NCBI RefSeq assembly: GCF_016595215.1
Contig: NZ_JAENHK010000010.1
Coordinates: 372,001-436,000, forward strand
Direction: 5' to 3'
DNA: 64,000 nt
DNA from: Chryseobacterium paridis
Lineage (GTDB): Bacteria > Bacteroidota > Bacteroidia > Flavobacteriales > Weeksellaceae
The notes under the pieces were generated by a model, which saw only the letters and a program-made list of their open reading frames with translations, was not told the origin of the DNA and made no database searches. A program made the position numbers and the translations under genes. Below, in pieces: positions 35,683 to 44,671 of the stretch. Position 1 is the first letter of the stretch; the number at the start of each line of letters is the position of its first letter.

Positions 35683-36100
35683 GGAAAATTGAAAATTGAA
35701 AGTGGAAAGTTGCGAGATTTGAGGTTCGAGGTTCGGGATGCGAGTTTTTTGAGTTTCTAGGTTCTTGCCACGTGAAGGATTCTAGGCGAGTTTAGGGATA
35801 TGAGAGTTATTGAGGTTCGGGTTATGAGTTTATGGTTTATAGTTTATAGTTGCGAGCTGGGGTTTAGAAACAATATGATTAGGAGTGCAAACTATTGCTT
35901 AATAAATTACGAAACTCATAATATGACTATTTTCACTTATCACTTATCACTTATCACTTATCATTTATCACTTATCATTTATCACTTATCATTTTCAACT
36001 TTCAACTTTCCATTCTCAACTTCCATTCTCAACCCAAAATCACAACTCTCTCCCGCAATCCCCTATCTCGTACCCCGCACCTCGAACCCCGAATCCCACA
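35683..36100. repeat. Seven-base word array with inverted arms
   Basis: The 560-base gap between the peroxidase-like and PhoX-like genes holds low-complexity DNA. Eight tandem copies of CAYTTAT lie at 35934-35989. GTTTATR words lie near 35828-35850. The left arm has GAAAGTGGAAAGTTG and GAGGTTCGAGGTTCGGG (35698-35737). The right arm has their approximate complements, CAACTTTCAACTTTCC and CACCTCGAACCCCGAAT (35997-36094). The whole can fold into a large imperfect hairpin. An open frame at 35800-36105 has no coding character. Confidence 0.75.
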
Positions 36101-36234
36101 TTTAACAAAAACTTAATTCACTTAACATTGGGTTTTTAATTTTGTAACATTGATCATTGTTTATTTAAAACTCTATTAATAGAGGGCTCGCAATTAAAAA
36201 ATAGTTTTGCAACATCTAATAAATCGAAACTATT

Positions 36235-38382
36235 ATGAAGAAAAAACTACTAACAGTTGCAGCTCTTGCATTAGTATCAAGTTCTGTCCTTCAGGCACAG
36301 ACTTTTGTTTTCAATAAGAATGCCTCGTGGAGGTACAAAGACAACAACCAGGCGCAGGTTGATCAATGGAAAGACACCAACTTTGATATCACTTCATGGT
36401 CTACTGGAAACGGGCCTCTTGGATATGGTGATCCGGTAACAACAACTATTAACACTGGACTTACAGCAGCTTATTTTGCAAAAGATTTTACTGTAAATCT
36501 GGCTGATCTTTCTGATACAATGGAATTAGGGGTTATGAGAGATGATGGTATCGTAGTATATCTGAATGGAGTAGAAGTTGTGAGAGATAATATGCCTACT
36601 GGTACTATTGCATTTAATACACCATCTGTTACCACTATTGATGGTGCTGCAGAAAGTGTTTATAATCTTTTCTCAATTCCAAAATCAAAATTTGTTAATG
36701 GAAGCAATAGAATATCTATTGAGTTACATAACAGAACAGGGCAAAGTTCAGATCTAAGAATCGATGCTTACCTTAAAACGACTACGACAACAACGAATCC
36801 GGTTACATGTAATGCAGCTCACATCAGTTGCTTTACATCTATTGTACCTACTTCACAAACGAATAAATTAATTATCCCAACAGAACATAAATACCAGCTT
36901 ATTCTAAAAGAAGGTGATGCTTATACACAAGGAGGAGGATTAGTAGGAGGTCAGAATGACTTTACTGCTTATGTTCCTAAAAGTGCAAGCTCTACGAATG
37001 GTTACCTTTCTGTAAACCATGAAACGAATCCTGGTGGGGTTACTATGGCTGAGATCAACTATAACGCTTCAACAAAGCTTTGGCAGTTGACAAAATCAAG
37101 AGCTGTAGATTTCTCAACACCAAGTCTGGTACAAACTATCAGAAACTGTTCAGGAGGGATTACTCCTTGGGGAACCGTAGTTACAGCTGAAGAATCTGTA
37201 ACTTCCAGTGATACGAATGCTGATGGATATAAAGATTATGGATGGTTGGTAGAAATTGATCCTGCAACAGCTCAAGTGATCTCTCATAATACAGATGGTT
37301 CTAAAGGTAAACTATGGCAGATGGGTATTATGAATCACGAAAATGTAGTGATCAATAATGCAGGAACTACTGCTTATTATGGTGAAGACGGTGGAACCCA
37401 TTTAGTATACAAATATGTAATGGATACACCAAATGATCTTTCTTCAGGTAATCTTTATGTACTGAAATTAGATCAGGGATTAAGCTCTGGCGGTGACCCT
37501 GTAGGAACTACAGCAACCTGGATCCAGGTCCCTAATAAAACAAAAGCTGATCAGAATAATACGAATAACCTTGCATTTTCATTAGGAGGAACTAAATTTA
37601 ATGGAGTAGAAGATGTTGACATCAGCCCATTAGATGGAAAAATCTATTTTACAGCTAAAGGTTTAAATAAAGTATACCGTTTACAGGATAATGGAACTAC
37701 TGCTTCGCAAGTAGAAACATTTGTAGGTGGTTTGTCCACAGTATATTCTTTCAATACTGCACAAGGGATTAAATCTGAGGCTTGGGGTGATGGGAATGAT
37801 AACCTTACTTTTGATGAGCTAGGAAACCTTTGGGTATTACAGGACGGTGGTAAAAATTATATCTGGGTAATAGCACCAGACCATACACAGGCTAATCCGA
37901 AGGTGAGATTATTTGCTTCTATGCCAGCTGGATCTGAACCAACAGGACTTACATTTACCCCTGACCATAAATTTGGATTCTTCTCTATCCAGCATCCGGA
38001 TGCAACAATTTCCACAGATATTGATGCTACAGGAAATACAATTGATTATCGTGGAAAATCTGCTACTATTGTAGTGGCTCTTAAAGACAATTTAGGACAA
38101 AACGGAACTTTGGGAACTATCGATGCACCAGCAGAAAATACGGTAACCGTAGCACCAAACCCGACTTCAGGTATTGTAAAACTTAATTCTCCTAAAGGAT
38201 TAAAGAACATTTCTGTAACGGCTTACAGTATGGATGGTAAAATTGTTTATACTAAGAAATTTACAGGTTCTAATACTTCATTGGATTTAGATTTTACTTC
38301 ACAACTTGAAACATCTCGTGTTTTAATTGTAAATATTGAAGCTGAAGGTTTCCAGAAAACAGTAAAAGTTCTTAAAAAATAA
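36235..38382 (+). CDS. PhoX-like (DUF839) secreted phosphatase/phytase-fold protein with T9SS tail
   Basis: A 715-residue exported protein. After the signal peptide (VLQAQ) come about 170 residues of beta-sandwich with RDDGIVVYLNGVEVV, like a galactose-binding fold. The central part is a PhoX/DUF839-type propeller; NCSGGITPWGTVVTAEES matches the conserved PhoX segment with its iron-binding Cys. The C-terminal 75 residues (VAPNPTSGIVKLNS...FQKTVKVLKK) are a T9SS sorting domain, so the protein is secreted or cell-surface. Known PhoX enzymes release phosphate from organic esters. TAGTTTTG (36202-36209) may be the -7 element. Catalytic activity is inferred from family. Confidence 0.8.
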   Translation: MKKKLLTVAALALVSSSVLQAQTFVFNKNASWRYKDNNQAQVDQWKDTNFDITSWSTGNGPLGYGDPVTTTINTGLTAAYFAKDFTVNLADLSDTMELGVMRDDGIVVYLNGVEVVRDNMPTGTIAFNTPSVTTIDGAAESVYNLFSIPKSKFVNGSNRISIELHNRTGQSSDLRIDAYLKTTTTTTNPVTCNAAHISCFTSIVPTSQTNKLIIPTEHKYQLILKEGDAYTQGGGLVGGQNDFTAYVPKSASSTNGYLSVNHETNPGGVTMAEINYNASTKLWQLTKSRAVDFSTPSLVQTIRNCSGGITPWGTVVTAEESVTSSDTNADGYKDYGWLVEIDPATAQVISHNTDGSKGKLWQMGIMNHENVVINNAGTTAYYGEDGGTHLVYKYVMDTPNDLSSGNLYVLKLDQGLSSGGDPVGTTATWIQVPNKTKADQNNTNNLAFSLGGTKFNGVEDVDISPLDGKIYFTAKGLNKVYRLQDNGTTASQVETFVGGLSTVYSFNTAQGIKSEAWGDGNDNLTFDELGNLWVLQDGGKNYIWVIAPDHTQANPKVRLFASMPAGSEPTGLTFTPDHKFGFFSIQHPDATISTDIDATGNTIDYRGKSATIVVALKDNLGQNGTLGTIDAPAENTVTVAPNPTSGIVKLNSPKGLKNISVTAYSMDGKIVYTKKFTGSNTSLDLDFTSQLETSRVLIVNIEAEGFQKTVKVLKK

Positions 38383-38398
38383 CACACTAATATTTAAT

Positions 38399-38432
38399 AG
38401 CTGTCGGTAATTCTATTATCGGCAGCTTTTCT
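38399..38432 (+). terminator. Terminator of the PhoX-like gene
   Basis: AGCTGTCGGTAAT pairs with ATTATCGGCAGCT (two wobble pairs) around TCT and is followed by TTTCT. It ends just before the LRR gene start. Confidence 0.7.
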
Positions 38433-38438
38433 CTATCT

Positions 38439-39338
38439 ATGAAAAAGCTTTCCATACTTATTATTTTGTTTTCTCTTAGCTATGCTAAAGCACAGATCGA
38501 CCCTGTAAAATATCCAACCTATACTAATGTAGAGGAGGCTTTGAAAAGCAATACACCTGTGTATAGTATGAGTTTTAGAGGTAAAGGATTATTTAATCTT
38601 CCTTCTGAGATCAAAAAATTGAATTCTTTGTTTTTCTTAAATATTATGGGGAATAATTTGGAAAAGATGGATCAGGAGCTTTTTCTACTAAAAGAACTTG
38701 AAATTTTAAATGTGAATGAAAACAGCATTAAATTCATTCCCGATGAGGTAGGAGAATTGACAAAGTTGAAAACGCTTTCAATGAATCTGAATAGTTTAAC
38801 GTCTATCAATCCTAATATTGCTAAATTACAGCAGTTAAAAGTAATTCATCTTGATGCTAATAACCTGAATGTATTCCCGCATTCTTTAACTCAAATTCCA
38901 ACCCTGGAAGAGATTAATTTACAGGATAACCAGATCAGTTTTATTTCTGAGAATCTGCATCAAATTAAAAACTTGAAATATCTGAATCTAGCTGCCAATC
39001 AGATCAATGACCTCGGAAATCTGGAATTTCCAAAGAATCTGAAGTATCTGGAATTGCAACAAAATGCGATTTCAAAATTACCGGAAACTTTATTTCAATC
39101 TAAAAACCTGGAATTCCTGAATGTAAGTCAAAACAACATTAAAGAAATTTCAACTAAAATAAAGGGGTTGAAGAATGTTGTTAGTATGAATCTGGCTAAC
39201 AATGATTTAAAAGAGCTTCCTACAGAGATCTCAAAATTGAAAAATCTTAAAACATTAATATTAACAGGGAATCCTATGGATAAAACAACAGTAGAAAAAT
39301 TGAAGAATCTATTGCCGGAAACACAGATTTATTTCTAA
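38439..39338 (+). CDS. Secreted leucine-rich-repeat protein
   Basis: A 299-residue exported protein with signal peptide ending AKAQ. From about residue 50 to the end it consists of roughly ten LRR units of ~23 residues with the pattern LxxLxLxxNxLxxLP, for example LKYLELQQNAISKLP and LEFLNVSQNNIKEI. Such solenoids bind proteins; no enzymatic domain or T9SS tail is present. It lies only a few bases after the PhoX terminator and ends exactly beside the convergent SUI1-type gene (stops at 39338 and 39339). The partner is unknown. Confidence 0.88.
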   Translation: MKKLSILIILFSLSYAKAQIDPVKYPTYTNVEEALKSNTPVYSMSFRGKGLFNLPSEIKKLNSLFFLNIMGNNLEKMDQELFLLKELEILNVNENSIKFIPDEVGELTKLKTLSMNLNSLTSINPNIAKLQQLKVIHLDANNLNVFPHSLTQIPTLEEINLQDNQISFISENLHQIKNLKYLNLAANQINDLGNLEFPKNLKYLELQQNAISKLPETLFQSKNLEFLNVSQNNIKEISTKIKGLKNVVSMNLANNDLKELPTEISKLKNLKTLILTGNPMDKTTVEKLKNLLPETQIYF

Positions 39339-39662
39339 TTATCCACCGACTCTTTTAGTTTTATAACCCATACCTTTAAGAATCTCCATAATCTTATCAC
39401 GGTTGTCACCTTGGATGATAATTGTTCCATCCTTTTCAGATCCACCGATTCCTAAAGTTGTCTTAATCTTCTTTGAGATTTTTTTTAAATCTTCTTCACT
39501 ACCTTCCCAGCCTTCAATCACAGTGACAGGCTTTCCATTTCTCCCTTTTTTCTCAAATTTGCATACCAAAGGCTCTTTCTGCTTGAATTGTTCTTCAGGC
39601 ATTTCAAAATCCTGTTCTTCATGTTCAGGAAAAAGGTTCTTTAATTGATCTCGTAAATCCAT
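39339..39662 (-). CDS. SUI1/eIF1-like translation factor (YciH family)
   Basis: A 107-residue cytoplasmic protein. The C-terminal two thirds (from CKFEKKGRNGKPVTVI) form the SUI1 fold: beta strands with KKGRNGK, the helix DLKKISKKIKTTLG, and GGSEKDGTIIIQGD followed by KIMEILKGMGYK. This family is the bacterial counterpart of eukaryotic eIF1 and, in E. coli YciH, affects initiation fidelity and translation under stress. The N-terminal 35 residues are acidic and probably flexible. The gene abuts the LRR gene tail to tail without a spacer. Confidence 0.9.
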   Translation of the reverse strand: MDLRDQLKNLFPEHEEQDFEMPEEQFKQKEPLVCKFEKKGRNGKPVTVIEGWEGSEEDLKKISKKIKTTLGIGGSEKDGTIIIQGDNRDKIMEILKGMGYKTKRVGG

Positions 39663-39759
39663 ACAGCAAAATTAAAAATAATAATTAATACATCATATGG
39701 GATCTCTTAAATAAGTTTCACAGGTTCTCACGGACTAAGTAAATAATGCATTTTTTTAA

Positions 39760-40407
39760 CAGCGAGAATAAAGATCTGCGTTATCTGCTGGATCGGCGAG
39801 CTTATTTTTATTTCTGTACAATTTATTTATGATTTATTTTTTCTCTCGCTGATTTTGCAGATAACGCAGATTTTTTAGTATTGTGATTTAGAAAGGTGTT
39901 CAATTCGTGTGATTCCTTACAGGGTAGGTTTATTTGTTTTCCCACAGATGACACGGATTGCACAGATTTTTTAGCAGTGAGAGTAAAGATTTGCGTTATC
40001 TGCTTGATCTGTGAGCTTGTTTTATTTCTGTACAGTTTATTTATGATTTATTTTTCTCTCGCGGATTTTGCAGATAACTTAGATTTTTTAGTATTGTGAT
40101 TAAGAGAGATGTTCAATTCGTGTGATTTCTTATAGGATAGATTTATTTGTTTTCCCACAGATGACACGGATTGCACAGATTTTTTAGCAGTGAGAGTAAA
40201 GATCTGCGTTATCTGCTTGATCTGCGAGCTTATTTTTATTTCTGTACAGTTTATTTATGATTTATTTTTCTCTCGCGGATTTTGCAGATAACTTAGATTT
40301 TTTAGTATTGTGATTAAGAGAGATATTCAATTCGTGTGATTCATTACAGAATAGGTTTATTTGTTTTCCCACAGATGACACGGATTGCACAGATTTTTTA
40401 ATAATGA
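39760..40407. repeat. Three tandem copies of a ~214-base intergenic repeat
   Basis: Copies run about 39760-39974, 39975-40187 and 40188-40407. The landmark CCCACAGATGACACGG starts at 39941, 40154 and 40368, giving periods of 213 and 214 bases. Copies 2 and 3 are nearly identical; copy 1 is more diverged. Each contains GCAGATAAC/GCAGATTTTT-type words, TCTCTCGC and TTTATTTGTTTTCCC. The unit is non-coding on both strands. It fills most of the 908-base gap between yciH and gpmI; the remaining flanks show nothing else. Confidence 0.9.
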
Positions 40408-40570
40408 GATTAGAGATATGTTTAATCTACCGGATCTATGAGTGCAAAGAAATCTTTTAAGATCCCGGATATAGAAAGTAAATAATAAAACCTTAACTGA
40501 AATTTAAGTCTTTCAGATTATTAGATTCATCGGAAAATAGGTAAATTTGTATGATAAAAAGTTACAGAAA

Positions 40571-42121
40571 ATGTCGAAAAAAGCAATACTAGCAATACTT
40601 GACGGATGGGGACTGGGAAAGAATCCTGAAGTTTCAGCGTTAGACGAAGCCAATACACCATTTATAGATAGTTGTTTTCATAAATTTCCACACACCACAC
40701 TTGAAGCAAGTGGTACTGCGGTAGGACTTCCCGCTGGACAGATGGGAAATTCTGAGGTAGGGCACATGAATCTTGGAGCTGGAAGGGTCGTTTATCAGAA
40801 TCTTGTGAAACTGAATATGGCTGTGGAAAACGGTACGTTGGGTGAAGAAAAGGTAATTCAGGAAGCTTTTGAATATGCTAAGAGAGAAAGCAAAAAAGTA
40901 CATTTCATTGGATTGGTTTCCAATGGTGGGGTACATTCACATATCAATCATTTAAAGGGACTATTAACCGCTGCAAAGAATTTTGGATTGAATGAAAATG
41001 TTTTCGTTCATGCTTTTACAGACGGTAGAGATTGCGATCCACATTCAGGATTGGGATTTATCAAAGAACTGGAAGAACATATGCATGCTACTACAGGTAA
41101 GTTAGCTACTGTTGTCGGTAGATATTACGCAATGGACAGAGATAAAAGATGGGAGCGTGTAAAGCTGGCTTATGATGCACTTACGGAAGGTGTAGGGCTT
41201 CAAACGACAGATGCTTTGGCAGCTATTCAACAATCTTATGATGATAATGTTACAGATGAGTTCTTAAAACCGATTATCCTTATGAATACTACTGAAACCG
41301 GTAATGTGGTACCAGTAGCTAAAATCATTGATAATGATGTAGTGATTTGCTTCAACTTCCGTACAGATAGAGGACGAGAAATCACGGAAGTTCTTTCTCA
41401 GCAGGATTTTCCTGATTTTTCAATGCATAAATTGAATCTATACTACGTTACCCTTACCAATTATGATAAGACCTTTAATAATGTACATGTAGTTTTTGAT
41501 GAAGAAGTTTTACATGAAACAATGGGAGAGATCATTGAAAAAAATGGTAAAACACAAATCAGAATTGCAGAAACAGAAAAATATCCGCACGTAACATTTT
41601 TCTTCTCCGGAGGTAGAGAAAAAGAATTCGTTGGAGAAAAAAGGTTACTTTGTCCAAGTCCGAAAGATGTACCTACCTATGATCTGAAACCGGAAATGTC
41701 GGCATACGATATTACCAATGCTATCATTCCTGAACTGGAAAATGAGACCGCAGATTTTATCTGTCTGAACTTTGCCAATACCGATATGGTAGGGCACACC
41801 GGAGTATTTGAAGCAGCAGTAAAAGCCGCTGAAACAGTGGATAAATGTATAGAAAAGGTGGCTACTACAGCTTATGAACATGGCTATGCAGTATTTATCC
41901 TTGCGGATCACGGAAACTCTGATGTGATGATCAATCCTGATGGAACGCCTAATACACAGCATTCCACCAACCTGGTTCCTTTTATTATAATGGATAAAGA
42001 ACGCACATGGAAGCTGAAACCTGGAAAGTCAGGAAAATTAGGTGATGTTGCCCCAACCATTCTCAAAATAATGGGAATAGATATCCCTGAAATAATGACG
42101 GGAGATGTTTTAGTAGAGTAA
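40571..42121 (+). CDS. gpmI: 2,3-bisphosphoglycerate-independent phosphoglycerate mutase
   Basis: A 516-residue cytoplasmic glycolytic enzyme interconverting 3- and 2-phosphoglycerate. It belongs to the alkaline-phosphatase superfamily and needs manganese. DGWG at residues 11-14 gives the first metal Asp, and Ser61 in GQMGNSEVGHMNLG is the phosphoserine nucleophile. YYAMDRDKRWER and ADHGNSDVM are also diagnostic. The ATG at 40571 gives the family start (KKAILAILDGWG); the frame extends eight codons upstream to a TTG that overlaps a TAAATTTG -7 element. It is a single gene with its own terminator. Confidence 0.96.
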   Translation: MSKKAILAILDGWGLGKNPEVSALDEANTPFIDSCFHKFPHTTLEASGTAVGLPAGQMGNSEVGHMNLGAGRVVYQNLVKLNMAVENGTLGEEKVIQEAFEYAKRESKKVHFIGLVSNGGVHSHINHLKGLLTAAKNFGLNENVFVHAFTDGRDCDPHSGLGFIKELEEHMHATTGKLATVVGRYYAMDRDKRWERVKLAYDALTEGVGLQTTDALAAIQQSYDDNVTDEFLKPIILMNTTETGNVVPVAKIIDNDVVICFNFRTDRGREITEVLSQQDFPDFSMHKLNLYYVTLTNYDKTFNNVHVVFDEEVLHETMGEIIEKNGKTQIRIAETEKYPHVTFFFSGGREKEFVGEKRLLCPSPKDVPTYDLKPEMSAYDITNAIIPELENETADFICLNFANTDMVGHTGVFEAAVKAAETVDKCIEKVATTAYEHGYAVFILADHGNSDVMINPDGTPNTQHSTNLVPFIIMDKERTWKLKPGKSGKLGDVAPTILKIMGIDIPEIMTGDVLVE

Positions 42122-42138
42122 AGAACAAATAATAAAAT

Positions 42139-42171
42139 AAAAATGCCGTTATAGTGCTAATGGCATTTTTT
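42139..42171 (+). terminator. Terminator of gpmI
   Basis: AAAATGCC and GGCATTTT pair, extended by TTA/TAA after a one-base mismatch, followed by a T-run. Confidence 0.75.
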
Positions 42172-42276
42172 ATGATATATGTCATACATATTATGAGAGA
42201 CATATGTTATTATGCTCTAAATAATAAATAAATCCTATCTTTGTATATTAAATTGTAATTAATCTAAATAACGGAA

Positions 42277-43254
42277 ATGTATCAAACGCTGGTAAGGAAG
42301 GAAGTAATGGGTATCTTGGAAAAGGAAGTAAGTTCTTTTCTTGAAAAATTTTTGACGCCAATTGAAAAAATCTGGCAGCCCTCAGATTACCTACCAGATC
42401 CATCGAGTGAAAATTTCAAGTATGATTTAGAAGAAATTCAGACTTTTGCCCGTGAAATGCCTTACGATCTTTTTGTTACCCTTATAGGGGACTGTATTAC
42501 CGAAGAAGCATTGCCATCCTATGAATCATGGTTGATGGGTGTAGAAGGGATTAATCAGGAAGAAAAAGTAGGCTGGGCCAACTGGGTGAGATCATGGACC
42601 GGAGAAGAAAACAGACACGGGGATTTGTTGAGTAAATACCTTTATCTGTGTGGAAGAGTGAATATGAGAGAAGTAGAAGTTACTACTCAATATTTAATTA
42701 GTGACGGTTTTGATTTAGGAACAAGCATGGATCCATACAGAAACTTCGTTTATACCAGTTTCCAGGAGACGGCAACTAATATTTCTCACAGAAGAGTAGG
42801 AACTTTAGCAAAACAATCCGGAAATGGTAAATTAGCTAAAATGTGTGGAGTAATTGCAGCTGATGAAGCAAGACACGCTAAAGCATACAAACATTTTGTG
42901 GCTAAAATTCTTGAATTAGACCCTTCAGAAATGATTATAGCATTTGAAGATATGATGCGTAAGAAAATTGTAATGCCTGCTCACTTAATGAGACAGTCAG
43001 GACAAAAAGCGGGAGAGCTTTGGGGACACTTCTCGGATGCAGCACAAAGATGTATGGTATATACCGGTCAGGATTATATCAATATTATGAAAGAGCTATT
43101 GGACGAGTGGAAAATTGAACATTTTAAAGGTCTTACTGAAAAAGCTGAAAAAGCTCAGGAATACCTGATGAAACTTCCTGCAAGACTACAAAAAATTACG
43201 GATAGAGTTTCTACACCAGACTTGCAATTTCAGTTCAGTTGGGTAAAAAAATAG
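42277..43254 (+). CDS. Acyl-ACP desaturase (soluble di-iron)
   Basis: A 325-residue soluble di-iron enzyme that introduces a cis double bond into acyl chains on acyl-carrier protein. The two four-helix-bundle EExxH-type motifs are clear: GEENRHG (Glu111, His114) and ADEARHA (Glu197, His200). Additional ligands Glu77 (TEEALPSYE) and Glu164 (FQETATNISH) are at the expected places. It resembles plant stearoyl-ACP delta-9 desaturase in length. It needs reduced ferredoxin; none is encoded nearby. TATCTTTG (42236-42243) is a -7 element candidate. In these bacteria it would adjust membrane fluidity. Confidence 0.93.
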   Translation: MYQTLVRKEVMGILEKEVSSFLEKFLTPIEKIWQPSDYLPDPSSENFKYDLEEIQTFAREMPYDLFVTLIGDCITEEALPSYESWLMGVEGINQEEKVGWANWVRSWTGEENRHGDLLSKYLYLCGRVNMREVEVTTQYLISDGFDLGTSMDPYRNFVYTSFQETATNISHRRVGTLAKQSGNGKLAKMCGVIAADEARHAKAYKHFVAKILELDPSEMIIAFEDMMRKKIVMPAHLMRQSGQKAGELWGHFSDAAQRCMVYTGQDYINIMKELLDEWKIEHFKGLTEKAEKAQEYLMKLPARLQKITDRVSTPDLQFQFSWVKK

Positions 43255-43281
43255 ACAAAGAATATATAAATTATAAAGTAA

Positions 43282-43315
43282 GGGTGCCAAGTGTTTTTTG
43301 GCACTCTTTTTATTT
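43282..43315 (+). terminator. Terminator of the desaturase gene
   Basis: GTGCCAA (43284-43290) pairs with TTGGCAC (43298-43304) and runs into TCTTTTT. Its descending arm contains the TTG of the next promoter. Confidence 0.75.
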
Positions 43316-43325
43316 CTTATCTTTG
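43298..43325 (+). promoter_or_regulatory. Promoter of the small HAD-like gene
   Basis: TTG (43298-43300), 17 bases, TATCTTTG (43318-43325). This is an excellent match to the Bacteroidota consensus and lies 20 bases before the chosen ATG. Confidence 0.7.
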
Positions 43326-43345
43326 CACAGCTAAAAACGCAGAAA

Positions 43346-43777
43346 ATGTTAAATAACAAAAAAATTGCTGTAGACTTTGACGGAACAATTGTTGACGATG
43401 CTTATCCCGGCATTGGAAAGGCAAAGATCTTTGCATTTGAAACATTAAGAAAACTTCAGTCAGAAGGATATAGGTTAATTCTTTGGACATACAGACATGG
43501 AAAAACATTAGATGAAGCAGTAGAATTCTGCAAAAAAAACGGAATAGAATTTTATTCTGTTAATGGCAGTTTCGAAGGAGAAGTTTTTGATCCTGAAACA
43601 CAATCCAGAAAAATAGATGCAGATTGGTTCATTGATGATAGAAATTTAGGAGGTTTTCCAGGATGGGGAGAGATCTATAACATCATTAGTGAAAGAATAG
43701 AGTTTCGTGTAGAAGGAAAAGAAGTTTTGGCCTATTCTAAGCTTAAAAAAGAAAAGAAAAAAGGACTTTTCTGGTAA
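43346..43777 (+). CDS. Small HAD-superfamily-like phosphatase-fold protein (BT0820-like)
   Basis: A 143-residue cytoplasmic protein. IAVDFDGTIVDD holds the HAD motif I aspartates (Asp10, Asp12). LILWTYRHG fits motif II (Thr), and DADWFIDDRNLGG fits motif IV (Asp-Asp). It lacks a cap domain and the long insertion of larger HAD enzymes, like the small Bacteroides BT0820-type proteins. Substrate unknown; a phosphatase role is inferred. The frame is open 16 codons upstream, but the promoter at 43298-43325 lies inside that stretch, so the ATG at 43346 is right. The C-terminus is Lys-rich. Confidence 0.85.
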   Translation: MLNNKKIAVDFDGTIVDDAYPGIGKAKIFAFETLRKLQSEGYRLILWTYRHGKTLDEAVEFCKKNGIEFYSVNGSFEGEVFDPETQSRKIDADWFIDDRNLGGFPGWGEIYNIISERIEFRVEGKEVLAYSKLKKEKKKGLFW

Positions 43778-43861
43778 GAAAAGTACAACCATGTGAAAGA
43801 TCATCAATTTTAATATTGGTGATTGTTGCATTGGCAAATTCATAAATTGTTACATTAGAAC

Positions 43862-44671
43862 ATGATTCAATTAAAAACAATAGACGAACTTCGTCTCATG
43901 AAGCAGAGTGCCCGATTGGTTTCTAAAACATTGGGAATGTTGGCAAAAGAAATCAAACCAGGGATTACCACCTTGTATTTAGATAAATTAGCACATGATT
44001 TTATTAAAGATCATGGAGCTGAACCTGCTTTCTTAGGATATGGCGGGTTTCCCAATTCTCTTTGTATTTCACCTAATGATCAGGTAGTACATGGTTTTCC
44101 GAATAATGATATCATTAAAGAAGGTGATGTAATTTCTGTAGACTGTGGAGTTATTTTAAATGGTTTTGTAGGAGATCATGCCTATACATTCGAAATAGGA
44201 GAGGTTGATCCGGAAACTAAGAAACTATTACAGGTAACAAAAGAATCTTTATATAAAGGAATTGAACAATGTATCAGAGGAAAGAGAATTGGAGACATTT
44301 CTCACGCTATTCAGGCACATTGTGAAAAAGAAGGGTATGGAGTGGTTAGAGAGCTTGTAGGACATGGTTTAGGAAGAAAGATGCATGAAGATCCTCAGGT
44401 TCCGAATTATGGAAGACAAGGAAGTGGTAAGGTTATCAAGGATGGTTTGGCCATTGCTATTGAACCTATGGTTAACCTTGGAACTGAGAAAGTAAAATTT
44501 CATAATGATGGCTGGACGGTAACTACCTTAGATAATAAACCATCTGCACATTTCGAACATGATGTCGCGGTAATCAATGGAAAACCAGTGTTGCTTTCTA
44601 CCTTTGAATATGTGTACGAAGCTTTAGGCATTCAAAGTGATGAGGAGAAGCCTTTTCAAATGGATTTTTAA
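43862..44671 (+). CDS. map: Methionine aminopeptidase, type I
   Basis: A 269-residue cytoplasmic metalloenzyme that removes the initiator methionine from new proteins. Metal ligands are in VDCGVILNGFVGDHAYTF (two Asp), ELVGHGLGRKMHEDP (His), AIEPMV (Glu) and FEHDVAV (Glu). There is no N-terminal zinc-finger extension, as in type Ia. The stop overlaps the next start (TAATG), so the methyltransferase gene downstream is translationally coupled. The gene is not in the usual ribosomal operon next to secY, which is normal for this phylum when a second copy exists; I cannot see other copies here. Confidence 0.95.
   Translation: MIQLKTIDELRLMKQSARLVSKTLGMLAKEIKPGITTLYLDKLAHDFIKDHGAEPAFLGYGGFPNSLCISPNDQVVHGFPNNDIIKEGDVISVDCGVILNGFVGDHAYTFEIGEVDPETKKLLQVTKESLYKGIEQCIRGKRIGDISHAIQAHCEKEGYGVVRELVGHGLGRKMHEDPQVPNYGRQGSGKVIKDGLAIAIEPMVNLGTEKVKFHNDGWTVTTLDNKPSAHFEHDVAVINGKPVLLSTFEYVYEALGIQSDEEKPFQMDF

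Noticed and set aside
35934-35989. Possible CRISPR array
   Set aside because: The repeat is only seven bases with no spacers and no cas genes are nearby.
35800-36105. Plus-strand open frame of 101 codons
   Set aside because: It reads through the seven-base word array and gives a repetitive YHLSLI-type peptide, as expected from period-7 DNA.
39896-40099. Plus-strand open frame of 67 codons
   Set aside because: It lies inside the 214-base tandem repeats and is not preserved between copies.
39760-40407. CRISPR-like or rRNA-type repeat
   Set aside because: Units of ~214 bases are directly adjacent without unique spacers; no RNA gene signature is present.
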